28,986 nt of DNA from CAZCTC01 sp964501335 (GCA_964501335.1 CAZCTC010000089.1:1-28986), one strand, 5' to 3'; counted from the first letter of the stretch, positions 15,992 through 24,430 are shown. The notes: generated by a model from the letters alone, not told the origin. Numbers and translations are program-made.

Positions 15992-17112
15992 ACGAAAAAA
16001 GCCCATTTACTCCCTTTGAATCCAATCTCCAAACAAAAAGCGCCATTCAAATCTTCCGACCGCATCCATCCTATTGGATCATGCAGCTCGGGCGATTTCT
16101 GGCGCTTGTGGGAATATCCCTTCTCGATCTTATTTTCTTGCCAAAAAGCCTGTTCTGGTTGCCCGGAATCCTGGGATTATTGCTTTCTTGCGTTGTTTTA
16201 TTTTATTTCGTCATTCCCGCCTTACGAACTTGCTTACGCATCGATCCCGCTACTCTCAGCGGCTGGATCGACGGCGTCTATTTTCGTGTTCACTGGCACG
16301 ACATCTACGCAACTTTCTACTCAGATCCGCAAATCCCCCCGGAAAAAACTCCTGACGAAACGCCTTTACCCTGGGAAAAACCCTCATATTCAGGTTTACT
16401 GGAAGGCCTTTATTTTAAGTTTATGAACACCTTTGTATGGAAAAGCCAGGTATCCGCTCTCTGGATAGGAACTACCCGCCAGTTATACCGGATACCACTT
16501 AATGGGTTGGATGGCAAAGTTATCTTCGAAAAAATCTCCGCTAATGTGCCGCCTTATGCGATCACTCCTCCTGATGAAAAAAAGGGCCGGTTAATTATGA
16601 GGACATCATCCAGTACAATGTCCAACGAAGGATACATGCTTCTCGACCTCAACCAGGAAAACCGCTCTCGACATTTTGCCACCCAAATTTTCTTTATACT
16701 TTTCAGCCTGGGTCTGGTAACCCTCAATCTGATTCGGCAGGACAACGGAACAAGAATCGCGGCCATGTTCGCCGGCCTTGCTTCCGTACTGTATTCCTTC
16801 ACAACGGTCATCCTATTGCCGAACTGGCTTGAAATCAGCTCCGAAGGATTGACCCATCAAGGGATCTTTCAACGTGAACATATCAGTTGGAAACATCTCA
16901 AAGCAATCAAAGGCCCCCGTTTTATGGGGGGTATGGACATCACCTTCTCCGGAGCAAAAAACAAAATCGCCCTATGGGGACCTTCGACTTGGGGAAAAAG
17001 AGAAACCCGTATGGCGGCTCTTGAATTGATCCAGAAATACGCAGGAGAATACAACATTCAAATCCCTGCAACATGCTGGCACCTCGCAGAAAAAGAAGAT
17101 CGATATCGCTAA
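15988..17112 (+). CDS. Four-helix membrane protein with two PH-like domains
   Basis: The start is taken at the ATG that overlaps the upstream stop (ATGA, 15988-15991), giving 374 residues; the frame is open further upstream but inside the previous gene. Membrane helices lie at about 31-51, 55-78, 230-249 and 257-277. The first soluble part (about 80-190) and the C-terminal part (about 279-352, LEISSEGLTHQGIFQREHISW...) both have the 'strand-turn-strand, W-xx-I/L' look of bacterial PH domains. Such proteins read membrane or partner signals, but no specific function is known. Translational coupling to the J-like protein suggests the two work together at the membrane. Its stop codon overlaps that of the convergent lipoprotein gene by 3 nt. 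Confidence 0.6.
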   Translation: MNEKSPFTPFESNLQTKSAIQIFRPHPSYWIMQLGRFLALVGISLLDLIFLPKSLFWLPGILGLLLSCVVLFYFVIPALRTCLRIDPATLSGWIDGVYFRVHWHDIYATFYSDPQIPPEKTPDETPLPWEKPSYSGLLEGLYFKFMNTFVWKSQVSALWIGTTRQLYRIPLNGLDGKVIFEKISANVPPYAITPPDEKKGRLIMRTSSSTMSNEGYMLLDLNQENRSRHFATQIFFILFSLGLVTLNLIRQDNGTRIAAMFAGLASVLYSFTTVILLPNWLEISSEGLTHQGIFQREHISWKHLKAIKGPRFMGGMDITFSGAKNKIALWGPSTWGKRETRMAALELIQKYAGEYNIQIPATCWHLAEKEDRYR

Positions 17113-17654
17113 GGCGCCGGCGCCGTGACCAGCTTCCCATCCTTCAACACATAACGCAGCGTCGTCTTCTGCGATGGGCAACACATCGGATCGTCCGGCC
17201 CCTGCCGCACCACATCCAGCGTCACCACACCCTTCTCGATCCGCAGCGACTCAACCGCCACCCGATCGCCCAGGAACTGCTGCGCCACCTGCCGGGACCG
17301 CCCGCTCTTGTTCATCATCGCCGTCAAATAGATAAAATTGCCCGACCCTCCGCTGTAAAACGAAAGGATCGCCACCCCGTCCCCCGCCCCATCGGCATCC
17401 AGATCCCCCAAGGCCGACTGGACCAGCCCCACTTTGTAGACCATCGACTCGTCCGCCCCATACTGCTTCTCCCACTGCCCGTCCGCCAGCGTGACCTCCC
17501 CGGCGCCCTCCATGGCATAAGTCGCCGTCTTCAGATCCGCTTCGGTCAAAGCCGTAGGGGTCGCCGCCGCCCCCGGCACACTGCACCCCACCAATCCCAT
17601 CCCCAAAGCCAAAAGCACCGCCCCCCAGATCCCCCTGACAAAAAGCGCCCGCAT
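17109..17654 (-). CDS. Predicted lipoprotein of unknown function
   Basis: Starting at the ATG preceded by AGGAGG (complement of 17661-17666), the protein has 181 residues; the frame extends upstream without a ribosome binding site. Residues 1-24 form a lipoprotein signal with lipobox LVGC (Cys24). The mature part reads LTEADLKTATYAMEG...GALGDLD-like, contains a DADGAGDG acidic loop and has two adjacent cysteines (MCCPSQKTTLRYVL). This is the pattern of a secreted beta-rich domain common in Chloroflexota and cyanobacteria, but no function is known. It is monocistronic and convergent with the PH-like gene. Confidence 0.75.
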   Translation of the reverse strand: MRALFVRGIWGAVLLALGMGLVGCSVPGAAATPTALTEADLKTATYAMEGAGEVTLADGQWEKQYGADESMVYKVGLVQSALGDLDADGAGDGVAILSFYSGGSGNFIYLTAMMNKSGRSRQVAQQFLGDRVAVESLRIEKGVVTLDVVRQGPDDPMCCPSQKTTLRYVLKDGKLVTAPAP

Positions 17655-17846
17655 TCCCGCCCTCCTGAAGCATGTTACTTCAAGCATAGCGGAAAAACTT
17701 ACGGGCCACATCAGGAGAAGGCAGTATTCCTTAATACCCCATTCCGGGAAGCCGAAATACCTCAAATAGAGTATATAACCCAAGTTGCTACCTTTAAAAG
17801 ACGTGCTTTCTATTTAAGCTTTTTTGCATGCAAAGGTTTAGTAGAA

Positions 17847-17944
17847 AGTAGACGGTAGACAGTAGACAGCGGATTTCCAGTCCATTTGAGCCGGTAAGGC
17901 GAAGATTTTTGCTGTCTACTGTCTACTTGCTGCTGTCTACTTTT
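17847..17944. repeat. Heptad GTAGACA/TGTCTAC inverted repeat
   Basis: GTAGAC units (17847-17870) face TGTCTAC units (17911-17944). The arms 17855-17870 and 17911-17926 are exactly complementary. The right arm continues with a heptad pattern that also fills the 68-bp tandem array at 20630-20875. The rest of the gene-free stretch 17655-18147 holds a hairpin element and a dispersed repeat, listed separately. Confidence 0.7.
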
Positions 17945-18016
17945 GGACGGCATGCAGCGGATCTTGAATAATGGGCTGGATTTATCGAGGTGGCAACTTG
18001 AATTATATAATTTGTT

Positions 18017-18052
18017 GTATTTTCGCGCGCATCAGAATGCGCGCGAAAATAC
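18017..18052. repeat. Dispersed hairpin element, copy 3
   Basis: A perfect 16-bp stem (18017-18032 with 18037-18052) with loop CAGA. It is followed by 'aggccttttctttcacttttcagg', like the right part of the complete MITE copies. GGCAACTT at 17992-17999 may be a remnant of the left terminal repeat. Confidence 0.8.
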
Positions 18053-18102
18053 AGGCCTTTTCTTTCACTTTTCAGGATTAACCACACAGATTATGTTACA
18101 TT

Positions 18103-18136
18103 CTTCTCGGTGCCCTCTGCGCCTCGGTGGTGAATC
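18103..18136. repeat. Dispersed 'CTCTGCGCCTCGGTGG' repeat
   Basis: TCGGTGCCCTCTGCGCCTCG followed by GTGGTGAA is the complement of the 'ttcaccac-gaggcgcagag' repeat seen in many environmental bacterial genomes. A related word occurs at 25359-25400. Confidence 0.5.
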
Positions 18137-18147
18137 TTTCTGGCATA

Positions 18148-20337
18148 CTAATTCTGACTCTCTACCGTCAGCGTAAAACTCGTCTCACTGCCCGGCGCAA
18201 TGACCTGTACCACATACGCCCCGGCCTCCGGGAAAGTCCCCGACCAGCTCTGCGCCGCCATGGATTCTTCCAGCACCGGCGCATTGCTCTCCAGATCGAA
18301 AATCGCCAGAATCGCCCCATTCTCAGGCGCAGCCACCGTCAACGTAATCATATCGCCGGCGTGACCTTCCAACAGGTAATGCACCCGCCCGCCCGCGGTA
18401 GCCCACCCTTCCAGCACCGTCGGCTCCTCGCTCTTCAACACGATGTCGCGCGGCACCGTCACATGCAACTTGAACGGCCCCCCCTTCAACGGCGCGACCA
18501 CCCGCAGCCGATAATCCTGATTCCGCCCCAATCGCCCCTTCCACCCCGGAACTCCCGGCACACATTGAGCCAGCACCACATCGTCCCAGGCTCCCGTCAG
18601 GCTTAACTGCAACCCCGTTTCGGAATCCTCCAACGCAGCATCGGCCAGCAACAACTGCCCGCTCAGCACCCGAATCACATAATCCCGGATCTCTCCTGGC
18701 TGAATCTCAGCGCTCACCTCCGCCGACGACCCGCCCGGCTCAAAGGAAATCCGCTCGGCTTCATGCTCAAACGGCCGAAAAAGTTCCCCGGAGGCCAGAT
18801 CCCGCGCACATTCCAGCGTCAAATCAAAATGCCGCGGTCCGGCCGCCCAGGCCACCAGACCCTGACAGACCGCTCCCGGCCGGCGGAAATCCAAAACCGG
18901 CCCCTCCACACTCTCCGCCTGCCAGCCCTGCATCCCTAACAGATTCTGCACCGCCAGCGCCACCTCATCCCCATTTTTCAACTCACGAGAAGTCCCGTCC
19001 AATTGAATCCGCCGGGCTACCCCCCGTTCTCCGGTAGCCAGATCGCGAAAAGCTCCCTCGATCGAAAACGCCTGCCCCCCCAGCAAATCCTGGAGATCCT
19101 GAACCAACCCTTCATAAGGCAAAGGACTGAATGTCAACGGCCCCCATACCACCTGCGAAAGCGGGGTCACTTCCAACGACTTCACCTTCATCCCATCGTC
19201 GGTGAAATCCAGGACGGCTTTCTGCGCCCCCCAGATCGTCCCGGAATAAATATCCCCGGCCAGGACAACTTCCTCCCCCTCGGCCGTACGCTTCTCGCCC
19301 TCACAGATATAATTGATCCGCAAATCCTTCACCGAGCCGGTCGCCCCCGTCGCCTGTGAACAGCGCGTCCCGTCGGATAAAACCACCAGCCAGGGCTGAT
19401 GGGTAGATCCGCTCAATAAAGGCCCCGGTTGCGGCAAAGGCTCATTCAACCCCACGGCAAAACCGGACTCGCCGGTCAACGGATCAGCCCCGCAAATCAC
19501 CAGGCCGGCCTCCGGCGCCGTAAAACAGGGATCGAAAATCTCTCCATCCACAGTACAACGCCAGGAAATCTTTCCTGGCACCGATACCGAACCTGTCCAA
19601 CAAGAACCCGACCGGGGTTCGCCCTCCGGCAAACGGGGCACATAATCAATCACCTGCGTGGCCGGTCCCTTCAATTCCGCCAGCGTATCCCGAATATTCC
19701 CATAACGCCAGATCGTCTCCACCCGCCGCCACAGCAACACCTCGCCGGCTGGATCAGCCACCCGCGCCTGCCAGGATTCCCCGGGTTGCAGATCTCCCAC
19801 GACCACGCTCCCGGCCTCATCCCGACAATGGTAGCGCACCGGCTCCCCATCGATCGTCTTCGTCTCCCCCAAGGCCAACCCACACAGCGATTGATCGGCC
19901 AGCTGAATCAGCCAGGGTGTATCCGTCGGAAGCACCGGCGCCTCGGGCTCCGGCAACGGACTCTCCAACGTCAATGGGAACGCCGGTTCATTGGATAACG
20001 GATCGCCGCCGCAAACCACCCCCCCGTCCAAAAGGAAACAGGGATCCCAGCTTTGCTCCCCCACCTCACAGCGCCAGGCGGCACGGCTGGGAACAATTTG
20101 AGAATTGGAATAACACTGTCCTGCTCGCGGAGTCGTCTCAGACCAGTCAGGGATATAAACCAGGCTTTCCGTTTGAGGAACCATCGTAGCTGCCGTGATT
20201 TCCATTCCCGCTTCGGGGGTAGGTACGATCGCACCGCCGTCGCCGCGCACCAGGCAGGCAATGGCAAACAACAATCCTACGGCCAGCAGCATAAGCAGCC
20301 AGCGCGGTGTATGAGTTCGATCGTGCCACAAATCCAT
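18148..20337 (-). CDS. Exported protein with two six-cysteine repeats
   Basis: The ATG at 20337 gives 729 residues, with a single N-terminal membrane or signal segment (about 12-30). A longer frame exists upstream but lacks a signal-like start. Two homologous units follow: unit 1 has Cys75, 90, 100, 109, 152 and 171; unit 2 has Cys246, 261, 271, 282, 326 and 345. Each reads G-C-(Y/W)...WRC-V...DPCF...(V/I)CG-DPL...PWL..L...C...Y-C, implying three conserved disulfides per unit outside the cell. The C-terminal third is beta-rich, and its last 85 residues (EGWATAGGRVHYLLEG...) resemble bacterial pre-peptidase C-terminal (PPC-like) domains. No enzymatic motif is seen. Cys28 (AIAC) is a weak lipobox. 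The gene is monocistronic, and an AAGG ribosome binding site lies 10 nt before the start. Confidence 0.6.
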   Translation of the reverse strand: MDLWHDRTHTPRWLLMLLAVGLLFAIACLVRGDGGAIVPTPEAGMEITAATMVPQTESLVYIPDWSETTPRAGQCYSNSQIVPSRAAWRCEVGEQSWDPCFLLDGGVVCGGDPLSNEPAFPLTLESPLPEPEAPVLPTDTPWLIQLADQSLCGLALGETKTIDGEPVRYHCRDEAGSVVVGDLQPGESWQARVADPAGEVLLWRRVETIWRYGNIRDTLAELKGPATQVIDYVPRLPEGEPRSGSCWTGSVSVPGKISWRCTVDGEIFDPCFTAPEAGLVICGADPLTGESGFAVGLNEPLPQPGPLLSGSTHQPWLVVLSDGTRCSQATGATGSVKDLRINYICEGEKRTAEGEEVVLAGDIYSGTIWGAQKAVLDFTDDGMKVKSLEVTPLSQVVWGPLTFSPLPYEGLVQDLQDLLGGQAFSIEGAFRDLATGERGVARRIQLDGTSRELKNGDEVALAVQNLLGMQGWQAESVEGPVLDFRRPGAVCQGLVAWAAGPRHFDLTLECARDLASGELFRPFEHEAERISFEPGGSSAEVSAEIQPGEIRDYVIRVLSGQLLLADAALEDSETGLQLSLTGAWDDVVLAQCVPGVPGWKGRLGRNQDYRLRVVAPLKGGPFKLHVTVPRDIVLKSEEPTVLEGWATAGGRVHYLLEGHAGDMITLTVAAPENGAILAIFDLESNAPVLEESMAAQSWSGTFPEAGAYVVQVIAPGSETSFTLTVESQN

Positions 20338-20590
20338 GCTATTTATACCTTCATCGTATCCCGTCTTGATATTATCCGCATTGTCGAAAATCCGCCAGTC
20401 TGCCCTAAGCATAACGCAAAAACTTTCCCCTGCCATCAGGGGAAGACGGTATTCCTACCTCCCCGCCGAGGTATCATGCTACCTGATTTCAGGTATTCGT
20501 TGGTAAGGATGGGGCCTTTTAGCATCCCACAAATGATCTTTTCTCAACCAGCTACGCCGCGCAGGATGGGAGGAGAGAGTTTTTTTGTTT

Positions 20591-20626
20591 ATGTTTTCGC
20601 GCGCCGTCTGCGGCGCGCGAAAACAT
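20591..20626. repeat. Dispersed hairpin element, copy 4
   Basis: A perfect 16-bp stem (20591-20606 with 20611-20626) with loop TCTG. The T-rich tract precedes it and the CCTTTTCCAGAGCCGCCCC tail follows as the first unit of the tandem array. Confidence 0.85.
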
Positions 20627-20629
20627 GCG

Positions 20630-20875
20630 TCTTTTCCAGAGCCGCCCCGGCGACATGGGCTGTCTACTTGCTGCTGTCGACTTTCTTGGGCCTTTTCCAG
20701 AGCCGCCCCGGCGACGCAAGCTGTCTACTGTCTACTTGCCGCTGTCTACTTTCTTGGGCCTTTTCCAGAGCCGCCCCGGCGACGCAAGCTGTCTACTGTC
20801 TACTTGCCGCTGTCTACTTTCTTGGGCCTTTTCCAGAGCCGCCCCGGCGACATGGGCTGTCTGCTGTCTACTTCC
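20630..20875 (+). repeat. 68-bp tandem repeat array upstream of the two-component genes
   Basis: Four units start at 20630, 20691, 20759 and 20827. The first is 61 bp, the next two are 68 bp and almost identical, and the last is partial. Each begins CCTTTTCCAGAGCCGCCCC (the first with T) and continues with TGTCTACT heptads and CTTTCTTGGG. The array extends from the tail of hairpin copy 4 to just before the -10-like box at 20886. The stretch 20338-20937 has no gene. Confidence 0.85.
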
Positions 20876-20885
20876 CCTAAAGTGG

Positions 20886-20891
20886 TATAAT
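20886..20891 (+). promoter_or_regulatory. Possible -10 box of the two-component operon
   Basis: A perfect TATAAT lies 47 nt before the GTG start and directly after the tandem array. No good -35 box is present at 16-18 nt upstream, where the last array unit sits, so an activator or a different arrangement may be needed. Confidence 0.4.
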
Positions 20892-20937
20892 CCTACCAGT
20901 TCAAACCTATATCCACGGCAGCCCAAGGAGGCAGACC

Positions 20938-21624
20938 GTGCCGCAAAAAAATCAACCGATCCGAATCTTGCTGGCCGACGACCACACCCTCGTCCGCCAG
21001 GGCACCCGACAGCTGCTAGAACAGGAAGCAAGGCTGTCCGTCGTCGGCGAGGCGGGAGACGGTGAAGAAGCCCTTATGCTGGCGGATAACCTCCGCCCCG
21101 ATGTTATCGTTCTCGATGTCCACATGCCCCGTCTCAACGGGCTTGATACCACCCGCCGTTTAAAAGAACTCCACCCCGAAATTCGCATCCTGATCCTTTC
21201 GGCCTACGAAGACGACCATTACGTCTTCCCCCTCCTGGAAGCCGGGGCCGACGGTTATCTGCTTAAAACCGCCGGCGGCGATGCTCTGATCCAGGCCATC
21301 TACACCGTCAACCGCGGTGAAACAGCCCTCGATCCTCACATCGCCGCCAAAGTCGTCAATCAACTCACCCAACGCAACAAAACCGCCTATCGCACCGAAA
21401 CCATGATCGAAGCCCTGACCGAACGGGAAATGGAAGTCCTGCAACAGGTCGCCTGGGGCAAAAGCAACAAAGAGGTGGCTGATATTCTGACCATCAGCCC
21501 TTATACCGTTCAGGTCCATCTCCGCAACATCTTCTCCAAACTCAATGTCAACAGCCGCACCGAAGCCGTGACCTGCGCGTTGCGCCAGGGATGGATCTCA
21601 CTGGAACACAAGGCGAAAACCTGA
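20938..21624 (+). CDS. NarL/LuxR-family response regulator
   Basis: The 228-residue protein starts with GTG, fixed by AAGGAGG 6 nt upstream. The receiver domain (about 7-125) has the acidic pair ADDH (D14, D15), phospho-acceptor Asp60 in VLDVHMP, the ILSAY switch Ser and the conserved Lys in LLKTA. The C-terminal LuxR-type HTH (about 160-222) reads LTEREMEVLQQVAWGKSNKE and then VADILTISPYTVQVHLRNI. It is the cognate partner of the next gene, a HisKA_3 kinase 13 nt downstream. Because it is also the only regulator in the window of the class used by ComP-type kinases, cross-talk with the kinase at 1818-4235 is possible but undemonstrated. Target promoters are unknown. Confidence 0.95.
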   Translation: MPQKNQPIRILLADDHTLVRQGTRQLLEQEARLSVVGEAGDGEEALMLADNLRPDVIVLDVHMPRLNGLDTTRRLKELHPEIRILILSAYEDDHYVFPLLEAGADGYLLKTAGGDALIQAIYTVNRGETALDPHIAAKVVNQLTQRNKTAYRTETMIEALTEREMEVLQQVAWGKSNKEVADILTISPYTVQVHLRNIFSKLNVNSRTEAVTCALRQGWISLEHKAKT

Positions 21625-21637
21625 ACGCCTCATTATT

Positions 21638-23362
21638 ATGAAACCACTGCGGATTCAAAGCCGGCTGACCCTGGCTACGGTTCTGCCGTTAACCTTTTTC
21701 GGCATCCTCAGCCTGCTGGTAGGAAGCTACGCCCTGCGTCAGATCCCTGAGGATCTGGTCATGCAGCGCCAACAGGCCCTCGCCCAGGTCGCCGCCGCCG
21801 GCGTGATGGGCGAGCTGGAAGGCTATCTCCAACAGCTGGAAACCCTCTCCGACGAGCTGTCCGCCTACGACGGTCAGCCGGTTCAACAACAACGCCTGCT
21901 CGAACAACGCAGCCTCTCCCTGCGCGCCTTCAGCGGCGGCGTCCTCCTGCTGGATAACCACGGCCAGGTCATCGCCGCCACTACCGATGTGACCGCCTAC
22001 CAGGGCCAGAGCTTCGCCTTCCGCGACTATTTCCGCCAGGCCCTCAACAACCAGCAACCCGCCTTCTCCACCGTCATTCAAGATGTCCCCACGGGAGCCG
22101 TCGTCGTCATCGCCGTCCCGCTCCGCATCCATGGGCGAGTCCCCGGCGTGATCCTGGGCCGTTTCCGCCTCTCGGCCCAACCCTGGGCCCAAAACCTCAA
22201 CCTCCTGCGCACCACCCAGGGCGGCCAGGCCTACCTGATCGACAGCGCCAGCACGATCATCTACCATCCCGATCCCACCCGGCTCGGCCAAAGCATTCAG
22301 GAAGAACCCGAACTCTGGCGCGTCGTCATCGCCGGCCAGCCCCGCAGCATCCTCTACCAGCGCAACGCCACCACCCCACGCTCCATCGTCACTTTCGCCC
22401 CGTTGCCCGGAGTCGCCTGGGGCCTCTTAATGGAAGAACCCTGGGACGCCATCATCGCCCCCGCCGCCCCCTATCAAGGCGCCGCGGTGGCCCTCTTCAG
22501 CTTAGGCCTGATCCTCACCCTCATCTCCCTGGGCTGGAGCCTGCAACGCATCACTCACCCCCTCAACACCCTGCTCTCCGAAGCCCAACGCGTCGCCGCC
22601 GGGGCCACTTTTCATCCCGTCACGGTCACCGGTCCCCCCGACCTGCAAACCCTGATCGAAGTCTTCAACCAGATGGTAACCCGCCTGGAAGAACAACAGG
22701 AAACGCTGCGCAGCTACGCCCGCCAGATCCTGATGAGCCAGGAAAACGAACGCCAGCGCCTCTCCCGCGACCTCCACGACGAAACCGTCCAGGATCTCGT
22801 CGGCCTGGCCCAACGGATCGAACTCTGCCGCAAAGCCCTCGACCAGGACCCGGTTGCCGCACGGCAGCGCCTCATCGAACTTGAAGAACTGGCCCAAAAC
22901 ACCCTCACCGGCGTCCGGCGTCTCAGCCGCAACCTGCGCCCCTTCATCCTGGAAGATCTGGGGCTCGCGGTCTCTCTCCAGGCCCTCTGCCGCGAACTGG
23001 CCCTCCAGCTCCCCCAGGCCCGGGTAAACTACGAAATTGTGGGAGAAGAAAGCCGCCTCGCCCCCGAACTGGAGCTGACCGCCTTCCGCATCGTCCAGGA
23101 GGCGCTCAACAACATCCGCAAACATGCGCCCCAGTCCCAAAAAGTCCAGGTGACGCTCTACTACAAAAGCGAGGGATTGCTGATCATGATCGAAGATGAC
23201 GGCCCCGGCTTCTCACTGGATAACGCCGACGCCCGTCTCAGAGAGGGTCGGTTGGGCCTGACCGGCATGCTCGAACGGGCCCAACTCTTCGGAGGTGAAC
23301 TCAAAATCGATTCCGAACCCGGCGAAGGCTCCCGGCTCCGCCTCGAACTCCCACCCAAATAA
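21638..23362 (+). CDS. Cache/HAMP sensor histidine kinase (HisKA_3)
   Basis: The 574-residue protein has membrane helix 1 (about 10-33), an extracellular Cache-type sensor (about 35-275, with 'GQSFAFRDYFRQAL' and 'DSASTIIYHPDPTRLGQ', both typical of dCache domains), helix 2 (about 281-302), HAMP (about 302-355), and a HisKA_3 domain with phospho-acceptor His380 in RDLHDETVQD. The HATPase_c domain has an N-box QEALNNIRKHAP, DDGPGFS, and GLTGMLERAQLFGG. It phosphorylates the regulator encoded immediately upstream. The Cache domain suggests a small-molecule ligand such as a carboxylate or amino acid. The ribosome binding site is weak, consistent with translation coupled to the upstream gene. A complete MITE copy begins 4 bp after its stop codon. 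Confidence 0.93.
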   Translation: MKPLRIQSRLTLATVLPLTFFGILSLLVGSYALRQIPEDLVMQRQQALAQVAAAGVMGELEGYLQQLETLSDELSAYDGQPVQQQRLLEQRSLSLRAFSGGVLLLDNHGQVIAATTDVTAYQGQSFAFRDYFRQALNNQQPAFSTVIQDVPTGAVVVIAVPLRIHGRVPGVILGRFRLSAQPWAQNLNLLRTTQGGQAYLIDSASTIIYHPDPTRLGQSIQEEPELWRVVIAGQPRSILYQRNATTPRSIVTFAPLPGVAWGLLMEEPWDAIIAPAAPYQGAAVALFSLGLILTLISLGWSLQRITHPLNTLLSEAQRVAAGATFHPVTVTGPPDLQTLIEVFNQMVTRLEEQQETLRSYARQILMSQENERQRLSRDLHDETVQDLVGLAQRIELCRKALDQDPVAARQRLIELEELAQNTLTGVRRLSRNLRPFILEDLGLAVSLQALCRELALQLPQARVNYEIVGEESRLAPELELTAFRIVQEALNNIRKHAPQSQKVQVTLYYKSEGLLIMIEDDGPGFSLDNADARLREGRLGLTGMLERAQLFGGELKIDSEPGEGSRLRLELPPK

Positions 23363-23366
23363 ATGG

Positions 23367-23570
23367 CATATCAGGCACCTTAAGCCATTTGCAACCGCAA
23401 TCACCCGGAAAAGAGGGAAAGAAAAAGCCCATTTTTTCGCGCGCCGCAGACGGCGCGCGAAAAAAATAAACAAAAAACTCTCTCCCTGCTTCGCACCGCG
23501 CGTCGCATTTCGCGGAGAAAATGCCCCTTGCGGGACGCTACAAGGCTGGGGCCTTAAGTTGCCTGATATG
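23367..23570 (-). mobile_element. Complete MITE-like element, copy in reverse orientation
   Basis: The 204-bp element is bounded by CATATCAGGCACCTTAAG (23367-23384) and CTTAAGTTGCCTGATATG (23553-23570), complementary at 17 of 18 positions. Its centre is a perfect 15-bp hairpin (23432-23446 with 23451-23465). Read on the minus strand it aligns end to end with 26898-27114: the ends, GCCTTGTAGCGTCCCGCAA, the T-rich tract, the hairpin, GGGCTTTTTCTTTCC and AATGGCTTAAG all correspond. It encodes no protein, so it would depend on a transposase elsewhere. No obvious target duplication is visible here. Degenerate tail sequence (TTTTCCAGAGCCGTCC) follows at 23601-23616. Confidence 0.85.
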
Positions 23571-23672
23571 GGAGGGGACCTTCGCGCCGAAAACATAGGC
23601 TTTTCCAGAGCCGTCCCTGCACCGCAGGCTGTCTATTTGCTGCCGTATACTTTCATTGAAATTAATAAAAAA

Positions 23673-23700
23673 TTGCGATTATCGCAAATCATGATACACT
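23673..23700 (+). promoter_or_regulatory. Promoter with overlapping perfect palindrome before the zinc-ribbon gene
   Basis: TTGCGA (23673-23678) and TACACT (23695-23700, with an extended TG) have a 16-nt spacer. The -35 box lies inside the perfect 15-bp palindrome TTGCGATTATCGCAA (23673-23687), a likely repressor site. The gene starts 51 nt downstream. Confidence 0.5.
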
Positions 23701-23751
23701 TAAAAAGAATTAAAGCGGCCTGAAAAATCATCTTTGATAAGGAGACACTCC

Positions 23752-24369
23752 ATGAGAGATCCCACGATAACTTTGGTATGTGGGGGTATCTATCTGATCG
23801 TTTCCGCTTTTATCTGTATGGAGATCTTTCGTTCCAAAAACTTTTCTCCACTGGGGGGATTCTTCCTGGGACTCTTCTTTGGTCTTCAGGGAATCGTCCT
23901 GGCCTTGATCTGGCCTTCTGGTCCGACGCCACCCGACGTCACCACCTTAATCGATCGCGAAATAGAACCAAGACGGATCAAATGCCCCCATTGCGCAGAG
24001 CGGATCTTACCCGAGGCCCGATATTGCCACTACTGCGGGCGTGAAGTGACAACCGCACCGGCCTCACGACCTCAAAACAGCACCGATACATCTACCTCAT
24101 CGAGCGGCAGCGGCAATTTAAAGGTATATTCCCGCTATTCCGACGATGAACCCAATGTAAAAATCGCCGAAGGACAGGAATCCAATGCCGATGATGTACC
24201 GACCACGCTGCTGAAAACAGACGAAATCCTCGATACGACAGGGACAGAACATTATGAGGCCTTCGAATGTCCCTGGTGCGGCAAACGCTATCAGATAAAC
24301 GTAAAAAACCCCGTGGTCCGCTTCAAATGCGCAAAATGTGACAAAAACTTCCTGACCCTGGTTGAATGA
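23752..24369 (+). CDS. Membrane protein with two zinc ribbons
   Basis: Starting at the ATG preceded by AAGGAG (7 nt spacing), the protein has 205 residues. Two membrane helices (about 6-26 and 33-54) are followed by a first zinc ribbon (Cys78, 81, 92, 95: CPHCAERILPEARYCHYCG), a Ser/Thr/Asp-rich linker (about 100-165) and a C-terminal second zinc ribbon (Cys173, 176, 193, 196: CPWCGKRY...FKCAKC). The ribbons are cytoplasmic by the positive-inside pattern. Such proteins often serve as adaptors or stress sensors, but no specific role is recognisable. The gene is monocistronic, with its own promoter and palindrome. Confidence 0.75.
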   Translation: MRDPTITLVCGGIYLIVSAFICMEIFRSKNFSPLGGFFLGLFFGLQGIVLALIWPSGPTPPDVTTLIDREIEPRRIKCPHCAERILPEARYCHYCGREVTTAPASRPQNSTDTSTSSSGSGNLKVYSRYSDDEPNVKIAEGQESNADDVPTTLLKTDEILDTTGTEHYEAFECPWCGKRYQINVKNPVVRFKCAKCDKNFLTLVE

Positions 24370-24380
24370 TAACGGCTTTC

Positions 24381-24418
24381 ATATTTCGCGCGCCCTCGGA
24401 AGGGGGCGCGCGAAATAT
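24381..24418. repeat. Dispersed hairpin element, copy 6
   Basis: A 15-bp stem (24381-24395 with 24404-24418) with an 8-nt loop lies exactly between two convergent genes. No T-tract follows on either strand, so a classical intrinsic terminator is not supported, although it may still block read-through or protect the 3' ends. Confidence 0.75.
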
Positions 24419-24430
24419 AAATAAAAAACC

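Noticed and set aside
20630..20875. CRISPR-like repeat array
   Set aside because: Units are contiguous 61-68 bp tandem copies with no unique spacers, and no cas gene is nearby.
24381..24418. Bidirectional intrinsic terminator between convergent genes
   Set aside because: The stem is strong, but neither strand has a T-tract after it; the A/T-rich flank is on the wrong side.
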